This document shows, piece by piece, positions 23,877 through 32,155 of a DNA stretch of 64,000 bases (positions are counted from its first letter, which is position 1; each line of letters opens with the position of its first letter). A program made the position numbers and the translations under genes. The notes below the pieces were generated by a model that did not search any database, was not told the origin of the DNA, and saw nothing but the letters and a program-made list of their open reading frames with translations. The stretch is from contig NZ_JACCCC010000001.1 of the NCBI RefSeq assembly GCF_013408795.1, positions 3,162,001 through 3,226,000 of the forward strand, written 5' to 3'. This stretch comes from Spinactinospora alkalitolerans (GTDB lineage: Bacteria; Actinomycetota; Actinomycetes; Streptosporangiales; Streptosporangiaceae).

Positions 23877-25319
23877 TCATTCGTGGGCGGCCGGAGCGCG
23901 GTCGCGCCCCGAGCGGTTCGAGACCCGGGTGGCCGCGAGAGCGGCGGCCATGCATATCAGCGACGCTCCCATGCCGTAGACCGCGTAGGGCACGGTGGTC
24001 CCGGCGAGCTGCGCCGCGGCGCAGCCGGCCATGCCCCCGAGCATGGTGGTGACGGCCACGCCGGGCGTGAGCCGCATCCGGTCGCGCAGCGCGAATCCGG
24101 CGAAGACGGGCACGGCGAGCGAGGCCGCGGAGTAGGCGTAGGTCGCGACGAGCCAGTCGAGCGCCTTCGGGAAGGCGACGGCGAGCGCCGCGGCGGTGAC
24201 CGTGACGACCACCGTGAGCGCCCGCGACATCCGCACGAGTTCCCGTTCGGGCCGCGCGCCGCCGCGGACCCCTTGGTAGAGGTCGCGCACCAGGTTCGTC
24301 ACGACCGAGTGCAGGGCGCTGGAGGTGGTCGAGACGATGGTCGCCACCAGGAAGCCGGCGAAGATCAGCATGACCCACAGCGGGAGCTGGCCGATGAACC
24401 AGCCGGCGGCGAGCTCGCGCTCCCCGACCGTGAAGTCGGCGCCCATGGCGCGGGCCGCCAGTCCGAGGATCCCCGCGTACACGCCGGCGATGAGCATCAT
24501 CAGCCCGCTGACCACCAGGCCGGTGCGCACCTGCCCGACCTCCTTCGCGGCGAACACCCGCTGGTAGTAGAGCTGGTTGGTGAGGGTCCCCGGAATGATC
24601 GCGAACGCCCACAGCACGATGGTCTCCCAGCCCACCAGGGTGATCGATCCGGGGGACCACAGTTCGGCGGGGACGCTGGCGGTGATGCCGTCCCAGCCGC
24701 CGACCATGTACAGGGCGTAGGCCACCACGAACACCGTCACGACGAGCATGAAGACGCCGAAGATGTAGTCCGACCAGGCCACCGAGAGCAGTCCGCCCGG
24801 GAGCACGAACAGCAGGGACGCCACCGCCATCACCATGATGAGCGTCGGCAGGGGCACGCCGGTGATCTGGGAGAACAGCCGGGCGAACGCGACGAACTGG
24901 GTGGCCAGCCAGCCGAACGGCACGACGACCGTGCACAGCGCGGCGATCGCGATGAGCCGCCGGTCCCGGCCGAACAGCCGGGTGAGGATCTGCGGGACGG
25001 TGTCGAACTCCTGCCTGCGCAGCCAGTTCGCGAGCACGGCGAGCAGCAGGAACCCGATCATGCAGGCCAGTTCGTAGAGCAGCACCGACCAGCCCCAGGC
25101 GTAGCCGATCCCGACGTGGGCGACGAGCACGCCGCCGCCGGAGGCCGTGGCGAACTGGCTGAAGACGACCACGCGCAGCGGCAGGGCGCGGCCGCCGACG
25201 ATCCAGTCCTCGGACGTCTTGGCGCGGCGGCCGTAGTGGAGGGCGATGAGGGCGCCGGCGCCCGTCACGAGGACGCACGAGCCGATGACGAGGGCGATGG
25301 TGAGTCCGTTTTCTGACAT
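23877..25319 (-). CDS. sodium:solute symporter (SSS family)
   Basis: 480 residues and about 13 membrane segments. EDWIVGGRALPLRVVVFSQFATASGG and the mid-protein TLTNQLYYQRVFAAK are SSS signatures. The start at MSENGLTI is preferred over an in-frame ATG 39 bp earlier that lies in a small inverted repeat. The gene is flanked by two DAO-family oxidase genes, which suggests that it imports their amino-acid or N-methyl-amino-acid substrate (inference). Confidence 0.88.
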   Translation of the reverse strand: MSENGLTIALVIGSCVLVTGAGALIALHYGRRAKTSEDWIVGGRALPLRVVVFSQFATASGGGVLVAHVGIGYAWGWSVLLYELACMIGFLLLAVLANWLRRQEFDTVPQILTRLFGRDRRLIAIAALCTVVVPFGWLATQFVAFARLFSQITGVPLPTLIMVMAVASLLFVLPGGLLSVAWSDYIFGVFMLVVTVFVVAYALYMVGGWDGITASVPAELWSPGSITLVGWETIVLWAFAIIPGTLTNQLYYQRVFAAKEVGQVRTGLVVSGLMMLIAGVYAGILGLAARAMGADFTVGERELAAGWFIGQLPLWVMLIFAGFLVATIVSTTSSALHSVVTNLVRDLYQGVRGGARPERELVRMSRALTVVVTVTAAALAVAFPKALDWLVATYAYSAASLAVPVFAGFALRDRMRLTPGVAVTTMLGGMAGCAAAQLAGTTVPYAVYGMGASLICMAAALAATRVSNRSGRDRAPAAHE

Positions 25320-25403
25320 GGTTCCACCCGGTTTCAGGCATGCCGAAAACCACGGCATGGCGCGATGGGGAGGGGACGGGGCCGCGCGCGGCGGTCCCGC
25401 GGG

Positions 25404-25431
25404 GATCCGGCGCCGACGTCGGCGCCGGATC
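25404..25431. terminator. 28-bp perfect palindrome between oxidase and symporter genes
   Basis: A perfect palindrome of 28 bp in the 137-bp gap between the upstream oxidase stop (25457) and the symporter start (25319). It could be an intra-operon terminator/attenuator or a protein-binding site. Confidence 0.6.
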
Positions 25432-25456
25432 GTGCGGTGGACGGGTCAGCGGCGGT

Positions 25457-26608
25457 TCACAGCAGGCGCGCCGGGTCCAGGTGCGCGATGTCGTGCCGCG
25501 TCCGGCCGTCCAGGGCGAGGTCGGCGATCACCTCGCCGAACAGTGGGGAGAGCTTGAATCCGTGCCCGGAGAACCCGGTCGCGAGGACCAGGCCGGGCCG
25601 GCCGGGGACGGGGCCGAGGAGGGCGTGGCCGTCGGGTGTGAAGGCGTCGGCGTAGGTGGCGATGCGGTTGGGGTCGCGGTGCAGCTCAGGCAGGTGGACG
25701 CGGACGGTGTCGCGGACGACGGAGAGGAGTTCGGCGGTGGCGCTCCTGGGCAGGGCGCTCGGGTCGGTGACGGCCGCCCGGGCCGCCGTGTGCGAGCTGA
25801 CCTTGACCGAGACCCCGTCCATGACGGGGAAGCACGAGTAGGCGAGGTCGCCGACGCGGATCACGACGGGGTTGCGGTCGGGCGTCAGGGCCGCGGGGTC
25901 CCTGGCGGGGAACCAGCACAGGGTGATCTGCCTGCCGCGCAGGCCGAAGGCGGACAGCAGGTCCGCGGCGGGCGCGCCGGGCGCGGAGCTCCACGGCCCG
26001 GGCGCGAGGACGACGTGGTCGACCTCGTGCTCGTCGCCGCCCGCGCGCAGCACCCACCGGCCGCCGCGGCGTTCGCAGGCCTCGACGGGGGCGTAGCGCC
26101 GGATGCGGGCGCCGAGCTCCTCAGCCCGCAGTGCGGCGGCCGACAGCGCGATGTCGGGCCTGACGACCCCGGCGCACGGGTCGAGGACGGCGATCTCCCC
26201 CGGCCCCAGCGGGTGCTGCGGGAACCGCTCGGCGGCCTCGCGCGGGGTGAGCACCGCGTGGTCGAGGCCGTGCCGTTCGGCGCCGGAGCGCAGTTCCCTG
26301 ATCGAGGGGTGGCCGGGCGGACCGATCGTCAGCCCGCCGCACATCCGCAGCAGGTCCCGCCCCGTCTGCTCCTCCAGCTCCCGCCAGAGCTCCTCGGAGC
26401 GCCGCAGGAGCGGGACGTAGCGGCCGCCCTCCATGTAGGCGGTGCGGAAGATCCTGGACTCGCCGCCGGCGGCTCCGCGGTCGTGTCCGGGGGCGTACCG
26501 GTCGAACGCGATGACGTCGGCGCCGCGGTCGGCGAGGCGCCAGGCCGCCATGGTTCCCATGGTTCCGGCGCCGACGATGCCGACGCGGGGTGCGGAGGGA
26601 GGCTGCAT
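25457..26608 (-). CDS. FAD-dependent oxidoreductase, sarcosine oxidase/MSOX-like
   Basis: 383 residues. The FAD-binding VGIVGAGTMGTMAAWRLADRG is followed by GESRIFRTAYMEG, where monomeric sarcosine oxidases and N-methyl amino acid oxidases carry the Arg/His region near the flavin. The C-terminus has TGFSGHGFKLSPLFGEVIADL, close to the MSOX motif with the flavin-linking Cys replaced by Lys/Leu, so covalent FAD is not predicted. It lies 9 bp downstream of a GntR gene. The likely substrates are N-methylated amino acids. Confidence 0.88.
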   Translation of the reverse strand: MQPPSAPRVGIVGAGTMGTMAAWRLADRGADVIAFDRYAPGHDRGAAGGESRIFRTAYMEGGRYVPLLRRSEELWRELEEQTGRDLLRMCGGLTIGPPGHPSIRELRSGAERHGLDHAVLTPREAAERFPQHPLGPGEIAVLDPCAGVVRPDIALSAAALRAEELGARIRRYAPVEACERRGGRWVLRAGGDEHEVDHVVLAPGPWSSAPGAPAADLLSAFGLRGRQITLCWFPARDPAALTPDRNPVVIRVGDLAYSCFPVMDGVSVKVSSHTAARAAVTDPSALPRSATAELLSVVRDTVRVHLPELHRDPNRIATYADAFTPDGHALLGPVPGRPGLVLATGFSGHGFKLSPLFGEVIADLALDGRTRHDIAHLDPARLL

Positions 26609-26617
26609 GACCGTCTC

Positions 26618-27346
26618 CTAGTCGGGGTCAGGAGGGCTCTCCACGAGTGACTGCTCGATGTAGAAGGGGCTGTGGTCGGGCAGGAGAGTCGATTCGAAGA
26701 CCTCGGCCGGCCGTCCGTCGGCGAGCCGGATGTGGCGCCGCAGCCGGAACACCGGGATGCCCGGCGGCCGGTCGAGGAGGGCTGCCTCCTCCTCCGAGAG
26801 CAGCCGCGGTTCGACGTACATCCGGGAGCTGTGGACGGGGACGCCGGTCCGCCGGAAGTAACCGATCGTCGTGAGGTCCTCCAGCGGCTCGTCGAGCAGC
26901 CGCGGAACGAGCGCGAACGGGATGACCGCGAGCTCGGTGGCGATGGGCCGCTCGGCGACGTCGAGCTTGACCCTGCGCAGTTGCACGACGGGGGTGTCGG
27001 GCTCGATGCCCTCCAGGTCGGCCGCCGCGTCCCGTGCGGGGATCACCCGCGCCTCCGACACGACGTGGCGGCCCTCGATCTCGGGGCCGGTGCTCAGCGG
27101 GCCGGCGAGGCGGAGCAGGTTGCGCTCGGGCGCCGCCCTGGCGACGAACGTGCCGCGCCTGCGGTAGCGGACGACCAGTCCCCGCTGCACGAGCTCCTGG
27201 ACGGCCCGCTGCACCGTCACCCGGCTCACACCGTAGGTCCGCGCCAGCTCGGCCTCGGTGGGCACTCGGGTGCCCGGAGGCCACGCGCCGGAGACGATCT
27301 CGGTCTCCAGATCGCTGCGGATCCTGTCGTAGAGTGCGAGCTCCAT
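26618..27346 (-). CDS. GntR family transcriptional regulator, UTRA (HutC) type
   Basis: 242 residues. The winged helix (PTEAELARTYGVSRVTVQRAVQELVQRGLVVRYRRRGTFV) covers about residues 25-70, followed by a UTRA effector domain ending ESTLLPDHSPFYIEQSL. ATG 27346 is chosen because a promoter-like pair ends only 6 bp upstream and there is no ribosome site, so the transcript is probably leaderless. As first gene of a GntR-oxidase set it probably regulates the adjacent oxidase and symporter genes. Confidence 0.9.
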   Translation of the reverse strand: MELALYDRIRSDLETEIVSGAWPPGTRVPTEAELARTYGVSRVTVQRAVQELVQRGLVVRYRRRGTFVARAAPERNLLRLAGPLSTGPEIEGRHVVSEARVIPARDAAADLEGIEPDTPVVQLRRVKLDVAERPIATELAVIPFALVPRLLDEPLEDLTTIGYFRRTGVPVHSSRMYVEPRLLSEEEAALLDRPPGIPVFRLRRHIRLADGRPAEVFESTLLPDHSPFYIEQSLVESPPDPD

Positions 27347-27352
27347 TATTTG

Positions 27353-27382
27353 AGTTAACCAATCCCCGTTTTGATAAGTCAA
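27353..27382 (-). promoter_or_regulatory. promoter of the GntR/oxidase operon, leaderless start
   Basis: On the minus strand TTGACT (27382-27377), an 18-bp spacer and TTAACT (27358-27353). The ATG of the regulator follows after 6 bp, which puts transcription and translation starts at nearly the same base. Confidence 0.6.
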
Positions 27383-27421
27383 TACTTGGAGCGAAGGCGG
27401 TGGCGGATCGACGCCCCAATG

Positions 27422-27507
27422 GCCACCGGGAGCCGCCCGGCGGGCGGCTCCCGGTGGCGTGCGGGTGCGGAATCGACGGAGCCCGGCGGCGGTCGCCGCC
27501 GGGCTCC
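27422..27507 (-). terminator. tandem hairpin terminators after the LLM oxidoreductase gene
   Basis: Two GC-rich hairpins: 27478-27507 (13-bp stem) and 27422-27458 (16-bp perfect stem). They lie directly downstream of the minus-strand LLM gene, which ends at 27540. Confidence 0.75.
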
Positions 27508-27539
27508 GTCCGCGCCCCCGTCCCCGCCGTTCGCGCGGG

Positions 27540-28529
27540 TTACGCGGGGACCAGCCCGCTGACGTCGGCCAGCAGCTCGAAGGAGCGCAGCCAGGCCTGC
27601 CTGCGGGTGACCGGGGAGGCGACGATGAGCTCGTCGGCCCGGGCGTGCTCGGCGAAGCGGTCGAGGTAGTCCTTCACCTCGTCCGGGGTGCCGACGGCGG
27701 AGTACCTGGTCATGTTCAGCACCTGACGCCCGGCCGGGGATCGCAGGACCTCGTCCGCCTCCTCCGGCGTGAACGTCCGGCCCCGGCCGAACAGCAGGCC
27801 GACCCTGCTGCGCTTGGCGGCCAGGAACTGCTCCTGCGCGTCGTCGGCGGTGTCGGCCGCTATGACGTTGACGCCGGCGATGACGTAGGGCCGCTCCAAC
27901 TGCGCGGACGGCGTGAACTCGCGCCGGTAGACGGCGACGGCCTCCTCCAATGCGTCCGGGGCGAAGTGGGAGGCGAAGGAGTACGGGAGTCCGAGCGCGG
28001 CGGCGAGCTTGGCCCCGAACAGCGAGGAGCCGAGGATGTACAGCGGCACGTCGGTGCCCTTGCCCGGCGTCGCGTCGACGCCCGGGACGCGGGACTCCCC
28101 CGTCAGGTACCCCTGCAGCTCCAGGACGTCCTGCGGGAAGCTCTCCGCGGACATCGGGTCGCGGCGCAGGGCCCGCATGGTCTGCTGGTCGCTGCCCGGC
28201 GCACGCCCGAGCCCCAGGTCGATGCGGCCCGGGTGCAGCGTCTCCAGGGTCCCGAACTGCTCGGCGATGGTCAGCGGGGCGTGGTTGGGGAGCATGACGC
28301 CGCCGGCCCCGAGGCGGATCGTCCGGGTGTGCGCGGCGACGTGCGCGATGAGCACGCTGGTCGCCGAGGAGGCGATGGTGGCCATGTTGTGGTGCTCCGC
28401 GTACCAGATCCGCCGGTAGCCCCACTCCTCGGCGCGCCGGGCCAGGGTGACGCTGGCGCTCAGGCTGTCGCCGACCGCGTCCCCCTCGCCGATGTGTGCC
28501 AGATCAAGGATGGAGAGCGGGACCGTCAT
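27540..28529 (-). CDS. LLM class flavin-dependent oxidoreductase (luciferase-like monooxygenase)
   Basis: 329 residues of the bacterial-luciferase-like TIM-barrel family. Key strings are [64 protein letters not shown] and [24 protein letters not shown], which mark the F420/FMN-dependent LLM subgroup. The substrate cannot be predicted. It is monocistronic and followed by two terminators. Confidence 0.92.
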   Translation of the reverse strand: MTVPLSILDLAHIGEGDAVGDSLSASVTLARRAEEWGYRRIWYAEHHNMATIASSATSVLIAHVAAHTRTIRLGAGGVMLPNHAPLTIAEQFGTLETLHPGRIDLGLGRAPGSDQQTMRALRRDPMSAESFPQDVLELQGYLTGESRVPGVDATPGKGTDVPLYILGSSLFGAKLAAALGLPYSFASHFAPDALEEAVAVYRREFTPSAQLERPYVIAGVNVIAADTADDAQEQFLAAKRSRVGLLFGRGRTFTPEEADEVLRSPAGRQVLNMTRYSAVGTPDEVKDYLDRFAEHARADELIVASPVTRRQAWLRSFELLADVSGLVPA

Positions 28530-28850
28530 GGTGGGACGAGCCTTTCGTTGCGGAGACGGGAACGGGCGCCCCGGCGCTGCCCGGACGCGCTATGGGCAAC
28601 ATCGCCGCCGCCGCGGTTATTTCGACAACGCTCGAACAAAACCGGCCGGGAGCGCAGCACTCGCCTCCCCCGGCCGGCCGCGCCGCTCACGCCGCGCGGA
28701 CCTCGGACTTCGGGATCTGGGCGGCGGGTTGCCGCCGTCGTCGACGATGTGGAAGGCGCCCTCGCCCCCGGCAGGCCTGGACTCCCCGGGCTCCGGCGTC
28801 CTCCGCCGCGGCGTTGCGGAAGGACGCCGTCCCCGGGCCCGGTACCCGGC
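28530..28850. other. intergenic region with a hairpin and a possible epimerase remnant
   Basis: About 320 bp without an intact gene. On the minus strand bases about 28730-28765 encode GEGAFHIVDDGGN, similar to the GxYHVVDDxP segment of NAD-dependent epimerases, but the frame is short and breaks. A GC-rich imperfect hairpin lies at 28642-28677. Confidence 0.35.
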
Positions 28851-29255
28851 TCACATGGAGGTGCGCCGGGTGACGGCGAGCTGACCGGTGAGGAAGGCGA
28901 GCTTGTCGGGGTTGACGACGTTGCGCAGCGCCACGATCCCACCGTCGCCGACCTCGGGCACGATCACCGCGACCGGCGTGCCCGGCAGCAGCCCCGGGAT
29001 CGCGGGGGCGCCGTTGACCTCGACGACGCGGATCTCGTGCTCGGGCGTGATCAGGTTGGTGAGCACCGTGGTCAGCCAGGCCGCGGGCGTGGCGACGGCG
29101 GAGCGGTCGGCCGCGTGCCAGCGCAGGTAGGCGTCCTGGACCGCGTCCTCGGCCTCGCTCGCGGAGCCGAGCATCCGGTAGGCGACGGCGAAGAGCCTGG
29201 GCCGGTGGGCCTCGAACTCGGCGGCCTCGCCGGCCTCATCGGTGTCCGCGGTCAT
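28851..29255 (-). pseudogene. ECF41-type sigma factor gene with in-frame internal deletion
   Basis: 134 residues instead of the about 290 of ECF41/SigJ-type sigma factors. Residues 1-68 are sigma region 2 (LFAVAYRMLGSASEAEDAVQDAYLRW, PAAWLTTVLTNL). From residue 69 the sequence jumps to the end of the C-terminal SnoaL-like domain (VNGAPAIPG, DGGIVALRNVVNPDKL). It keeps the NPDKL motif but has lost region 4, the WLPEP and the DGGGK motifs. Without region 4 it cannot recognise a -35 element and is probably nonfunctional, although a short regulatory protein cannot be excluded. Confidence 0.8.
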
Positions 29256-29295
29256 GGAGGCGGCATGCCACGTCCCGCCGTCCGCCGGGGTGCCG

Positions 29296-30813
29296 TCACG
29301 GGCGCTCCTGGACCCTCTCCCGGCTATCGGCGTCGGCCTCGGCGCCCTCCGTCCTGGTCCGGACGGCCGGGGCGATGACGAAGAGCAGGCCGAGGAGCAC
29401 GGCGCAGGCGCCGATGACTCCGAAGTACAGGGCCGCGTCGCCCCGGTCGTAGAAACCGACGATCTGCGCCGAGATCCCCTGCCCCGCGGCTCCGGAGGCC
29501 AGCCAGATCCCCATGGTCTGCGTCGCGAACGCGGCCGGCGCCAGCCTCGTCGTCGCGGACAGCCCGATCGGGGACAGGCAGAGCTCGCCCACCGTGACCA
29601 GGGCGAAGCTCGCGACCAGCCACAGAGGCCCGGACTTCTGCTCCCCCAGGGCCGGGATGACGAGAAGGGCGTAGGAGGCTCCGGCGAAGAGCAGGCCCAT
29701 TCCGAACTTCGCCGGGGTGGAGGGCTGGCGCGAGCGCCTGCCCAGCGCCAGCCACATGGCGGCGAAGCACGGGGCCAGGACGATCAGGACCAGGGAGCCG
29801 ACCGACTGGAACCACGACGAAGGGATCTCGAAGCCGGAGAGGTCGAGGTCGGTGCTCTGCCGGGCGTACTGGGCGAGCACGATCGCGCCCTGCTCCTGGA
29901 TGATCCAGAAGCAGACGGCCGCCATGAACAGCGGGATGTAGGCGAGGACCCGGGAACGCTCCTCCGGCGTGGTCCGCCCGCTCCGCAGCATCATCGTGAA
30001 GTAGGTGACCGGAAGCGCGATGGAGAGCACGCTGACGGCGTCGACGACGAGGTCGGCGGTGAGGCGTCCGGAGACGGCCGCGGCCGCGGCGGCGAGCACG
30101 GTGAGGGCCGCGGCCGCCGCTATCGGCCACGCCGTGCGCGACGAGCGGATCTCGGACGCGCGGAGCGGGTTGGCCGGGCGCCTGCCCGCCTCGCTCAGGT
30201 GGCGCTGCCCCCGGACGTAGACGAGCAGCCCGATGGCCATGCCGATCGCCGCGAGGCCGAACCCCAGGTGGTAGTCGTACCTCTGGCCGAGCGTCCCCAC
30301 GGTCAGGGGCGCGAGCAGGGCGCCGATGCTGATCCCCATGTAGTAGATGGTGAATCCGGAGTCCCGGCGGAGGTCCTTGTCGGCGTAGAGGTCGCCGACG
30401 GAGATCGAGATGTTGGGCTTCAGCAGGCCCGTGCCCAGGACGATGAAGATCATCGAGACGTACAGGGCGGTGGTCCCGGCGGGCAGCGCCAGGAACACGT
30501 GCCCGCACATGATCAGGATTCCGCCGTACAGCGTGCAGCGGCGGACGCCCAGGAGGCGGTCGCTCACCCACCCGCCGGCGATCGCGGCCATGTAGATGGC
30601 CGAACCGTACACGGCGACCAGTGACAGCGCCGTGCCGTTGTCGATCCCCAGGCCGCCGTCGGCGACCCGGTCGTACATGTAGTAGAGCAGGAGCGCTCTC
30701 ATCCCGTAGTACGAGAAGCGCTCCCACGCCTCTGTGAAGAAGAGCGTCGCGAGGCCCCGCGGGTGCCCCAGGAAACCACGCGTACGCTTCCCCGCCTCCG
30801 TCGGAATGCTCAC
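29296..30813 (-). CDS. POT family proton-dependent oligopeptide transporter
   Basis: 505 residues and 12-14 membrane segments. The PTR2/POT signature ExxERFxYYG is present as EAWERFSYYG (residues 28-37), with GGWVSDRLLG and the second signature FTIYYMGISIGALLAPLTVG. It would import di- and tripeptides with protons. It is monocistronic. Confidence 0.93.
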   Translation of the reverse strand: MSIPTEAGKRTRGFLGHPRGLATLFFTEAWERFSYYGMRALLLYYMYDRVADGGLGIDNGTALSLVAVYGSAIYMAAIAGGWVSDRLLGVRRCTLYGGILIMCGHVFLALPAGTTALYVSMIFIVLGTGLLKPNISISVGDLYADKDLRRDSGFTIYYMGISIGALLAPLTVGTLGQRYDYHLGFGLAAIGMAIGLLVYVRGQRHLSEAGRRPANPLRASEIRSSRTAWPIAAAAALTVLAAAAAAVSGRLTADLVVDAVSVLSIALPVTYFTMMLRSGRTTPEERSRVLAYIPLFMAAVCFWIIQEQGAIVLAQYARQSTDLDLSGFEIPSSWFQSVGSLVLIVLAPCFAAMWLALGRRSRQPSTPAKFGMGLLFAGASYALLVIPALGEQKSGPLWLVASFALVTVGELCLSPIGLSATTRLAPAAFATQTMGIWLASGAAGQGISAQIVGFYDRGDAALYFGVIGACAVLLGLLFVIAPAVRTRTEGAEADADSRERVQERP

Positions 30814-30896
30814 ACGGACTCTCCGCGGTCGGAAATGGGAAGGGCCGAGCCGGCCAGCGTACCCGCGGCCCCGAGGCCGGGGTCAGCGCGGGCGGC

Positions 30897-30928
30897 GACC
30901 CGGCCGCCGCGGGACCGGCGGCCGGGTC
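30897..30928 (-). terminator. hairpin terminator at the sulfotransferase 3' end
   Basis: A 13-bp perfect stem (30897-30909/30916-30928) with a 6-nt loop that includes two bases of the stop codon of the minus-strand sulfotransferase gene. Confidence 0.6.
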
Positions 30929-31931
30929 ACGGGGCTCCGCCGCCGTCCTGGGCGGCGCCGATGTCCGGGGTCGGCTCGTTCATCCGCCACCAGCGGTCGT
31001 GCAGCCGGCGCTTGCGGCGGGCGAGCCGGCGCATCGCGGCGACCTTGGCGTAGCGGGCGAGGTGGCGGGGCGCCGCGCGCGGCGCCCCGGACGGCTCGTA
31101 GCCGTTCTCGCGCAGCCGCCCGGCCAGCACGGTCTCGGCCAGGCGGATCTCCCACGGCTCCAGGCGCTCCTTCCAGGCGCCGGAGCCGGCCCGGTTGATG
31201 TCGCGGCGGGTGTTGCCGTGCCAGGTCTTGCGCTCGGGGATGACGTCTCCGGCGACCCGCCTCGGCTCGCACATCGCGGGGTGGAACTCCTCGCCGAGGA
31301 AGGCGCACAGGTCGGACAGCTCCCCCTGCGGGTCCTCGATCAGGTCCTCGTAGCGGAGCCGGTGGTAGGAGTCCGGGGGCAGCCGGCGAGCCGCGGTGCG
31401 ACCGTAGTCGACGGCCTCGGCCCAGGTGGAGATCGCGTGGTAGGAGTCCAGGCGGTACCACGGCATCCGCTTGAGCGAGCCGACGCAGTCGCGCCCGTCC
31501 CGGACCAGGTGCACGATCTGGGCGTCGGGGAACAACCGGAGCAGCTCGTCGATGTACTGGTAGTAGCCGGGACGCTTGTCGCCCCACCTGGGCTTGTCGA
31601 ATCTGCGGGCGTAGCCGCGGAACACGGTGCCCAGCGCCGAGCCCAGGGTGGGCGGGGCCTCGACGATCTCGGCGATGGTCTGCTCCGCGTCCAGCCTCAG
31701 GTCGGCGAAGCGGGTCCCGGCCGGGCGGACGATCCGCTCGGCCAGCGCACGACGGTTGGCGGCCTCCCGCAGATCGCCGAACTCCCTCCTGCGCCGGTAG
31801 GCGTCGAGGAGGAACCGGGTCTCCGGCGGGATCGCGATGCGCGGATGTGCGTGCAGCATGAGCTGCAGCAGCGTGGTGCCCGACCGCGGGCACCCCACGA
31901 TGATGATCGGCCGTTCGGACGGTCCAGTCAT
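30927..31931 (-). CDS. sulfotransferase family protein
   Basis: 334 residues starting at MTGPSERP. The PAPS-binding loop VGCPRSGTTLLQ is at residues 12-23, and the 3'-phosphate-binding segment IVHLVRDGRDCVGSLKR lies in mid-protein. RYEDLIEDPQGEL and the C-terminal region fit the Sulfotransfer_3 group. The basic C-terminal tail (MRRLARRKRRLHDRWWRMNE) may contact membranes or nucleic acid. The acceptor is unknown. Confidence 0.9.
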   Translation of the reverse strand: MTGPSERPIIIVGCPRSGTTLLQLMLHAHPRIAIPPETRFLLDAYRRRREFGDLREAANRRALAERIVRPAGTRFADLRLDAEQTIAEIVEAPPTLGSALGTVFRGYARRFDKPRWGDKRPGYYQYIDELLRLFPDAQIVHLVRDGRDCVGSLKRMPWYRLDSYHAISTWAEAVDYGRTAARRLPPDSYHRLRYEDLIEDPQGELSDLCAFLGEEFHPAMCEPRRVAGDVIPERKTWHGNTRRDINRAGSGAWKERLEPWEIRLAETVLAGRLRENGYEPSGAPRAAPRHLARYAKVAAMRRLARRKRRLHDRWWRMNEPTPDIGAAQDGGGAP

Positions 31932-31989
31932 GGCCCCACAATAGGGCCGGCGGATCCGGGGCAGGCCAGGACCGTGCGGGCCGGGGGGT

Positions 31990-32110
31990 GGAGCCCCCGT
32001 CGTCACCGGCGGCCCCGACCCCGAGACCAAGGAGTTCCTGGTCGGCTACTGGATCGTCGACTGCGAGAGCCCGGAGCGGGCCTGCGAGCTCGCCGCCCGG
32101 TTCCCCGACC
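31990..32110 (+). pseudogene. fragment of a YCII/DGPF-domain protein gene
   Basis: In frame 1 the bases encode VVTGGPDPETKEFLVGYWIVDCESPERACELAARFPD. This matches the centre of YCII-related (DGPF) proteins, where VxDGPFxETKExLxGYxxxDxxSxxEAxExAxRxP is the core. Neither the N-terminal start nor the C-terminal half is present. Intact relatives usually stand next to ECF sigma genes. Confidence 0.55.
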
Positions 32111-32112
32111 GT

Positions 32113-32142
32113 CGGCGGCCCCGGGCGCTCCCGGGGCCGCCG
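32113..32142 (-). terminator. terminator after the DUF4185 gene
   Basis: A 13-bp perfect stem (32113-32125/32130-32142) with a 4-nt loop, downstream of the minus-strand stop at 32156. Confidence 0.7.
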
Positions 32143-32155
32143 GCGGTCGGCGGGC

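Noticed and set aside
22654-25353. 899-codon frame that looks like a fusion ending in the FAD oxidase
   Set aside because: The upstream part is an alternative frame of the SSS symporter with Arg-rich low-complexity sequence. The oxidase has its own GTG start with a good ribosome site at 23826.
25339-25359. Start of the SSS symporter 39 bp further upstream
   Set aside because: That ATG lies inside a 7-bp inverted repeat; the downstream ATG leaves a normal symporter N-terminus.
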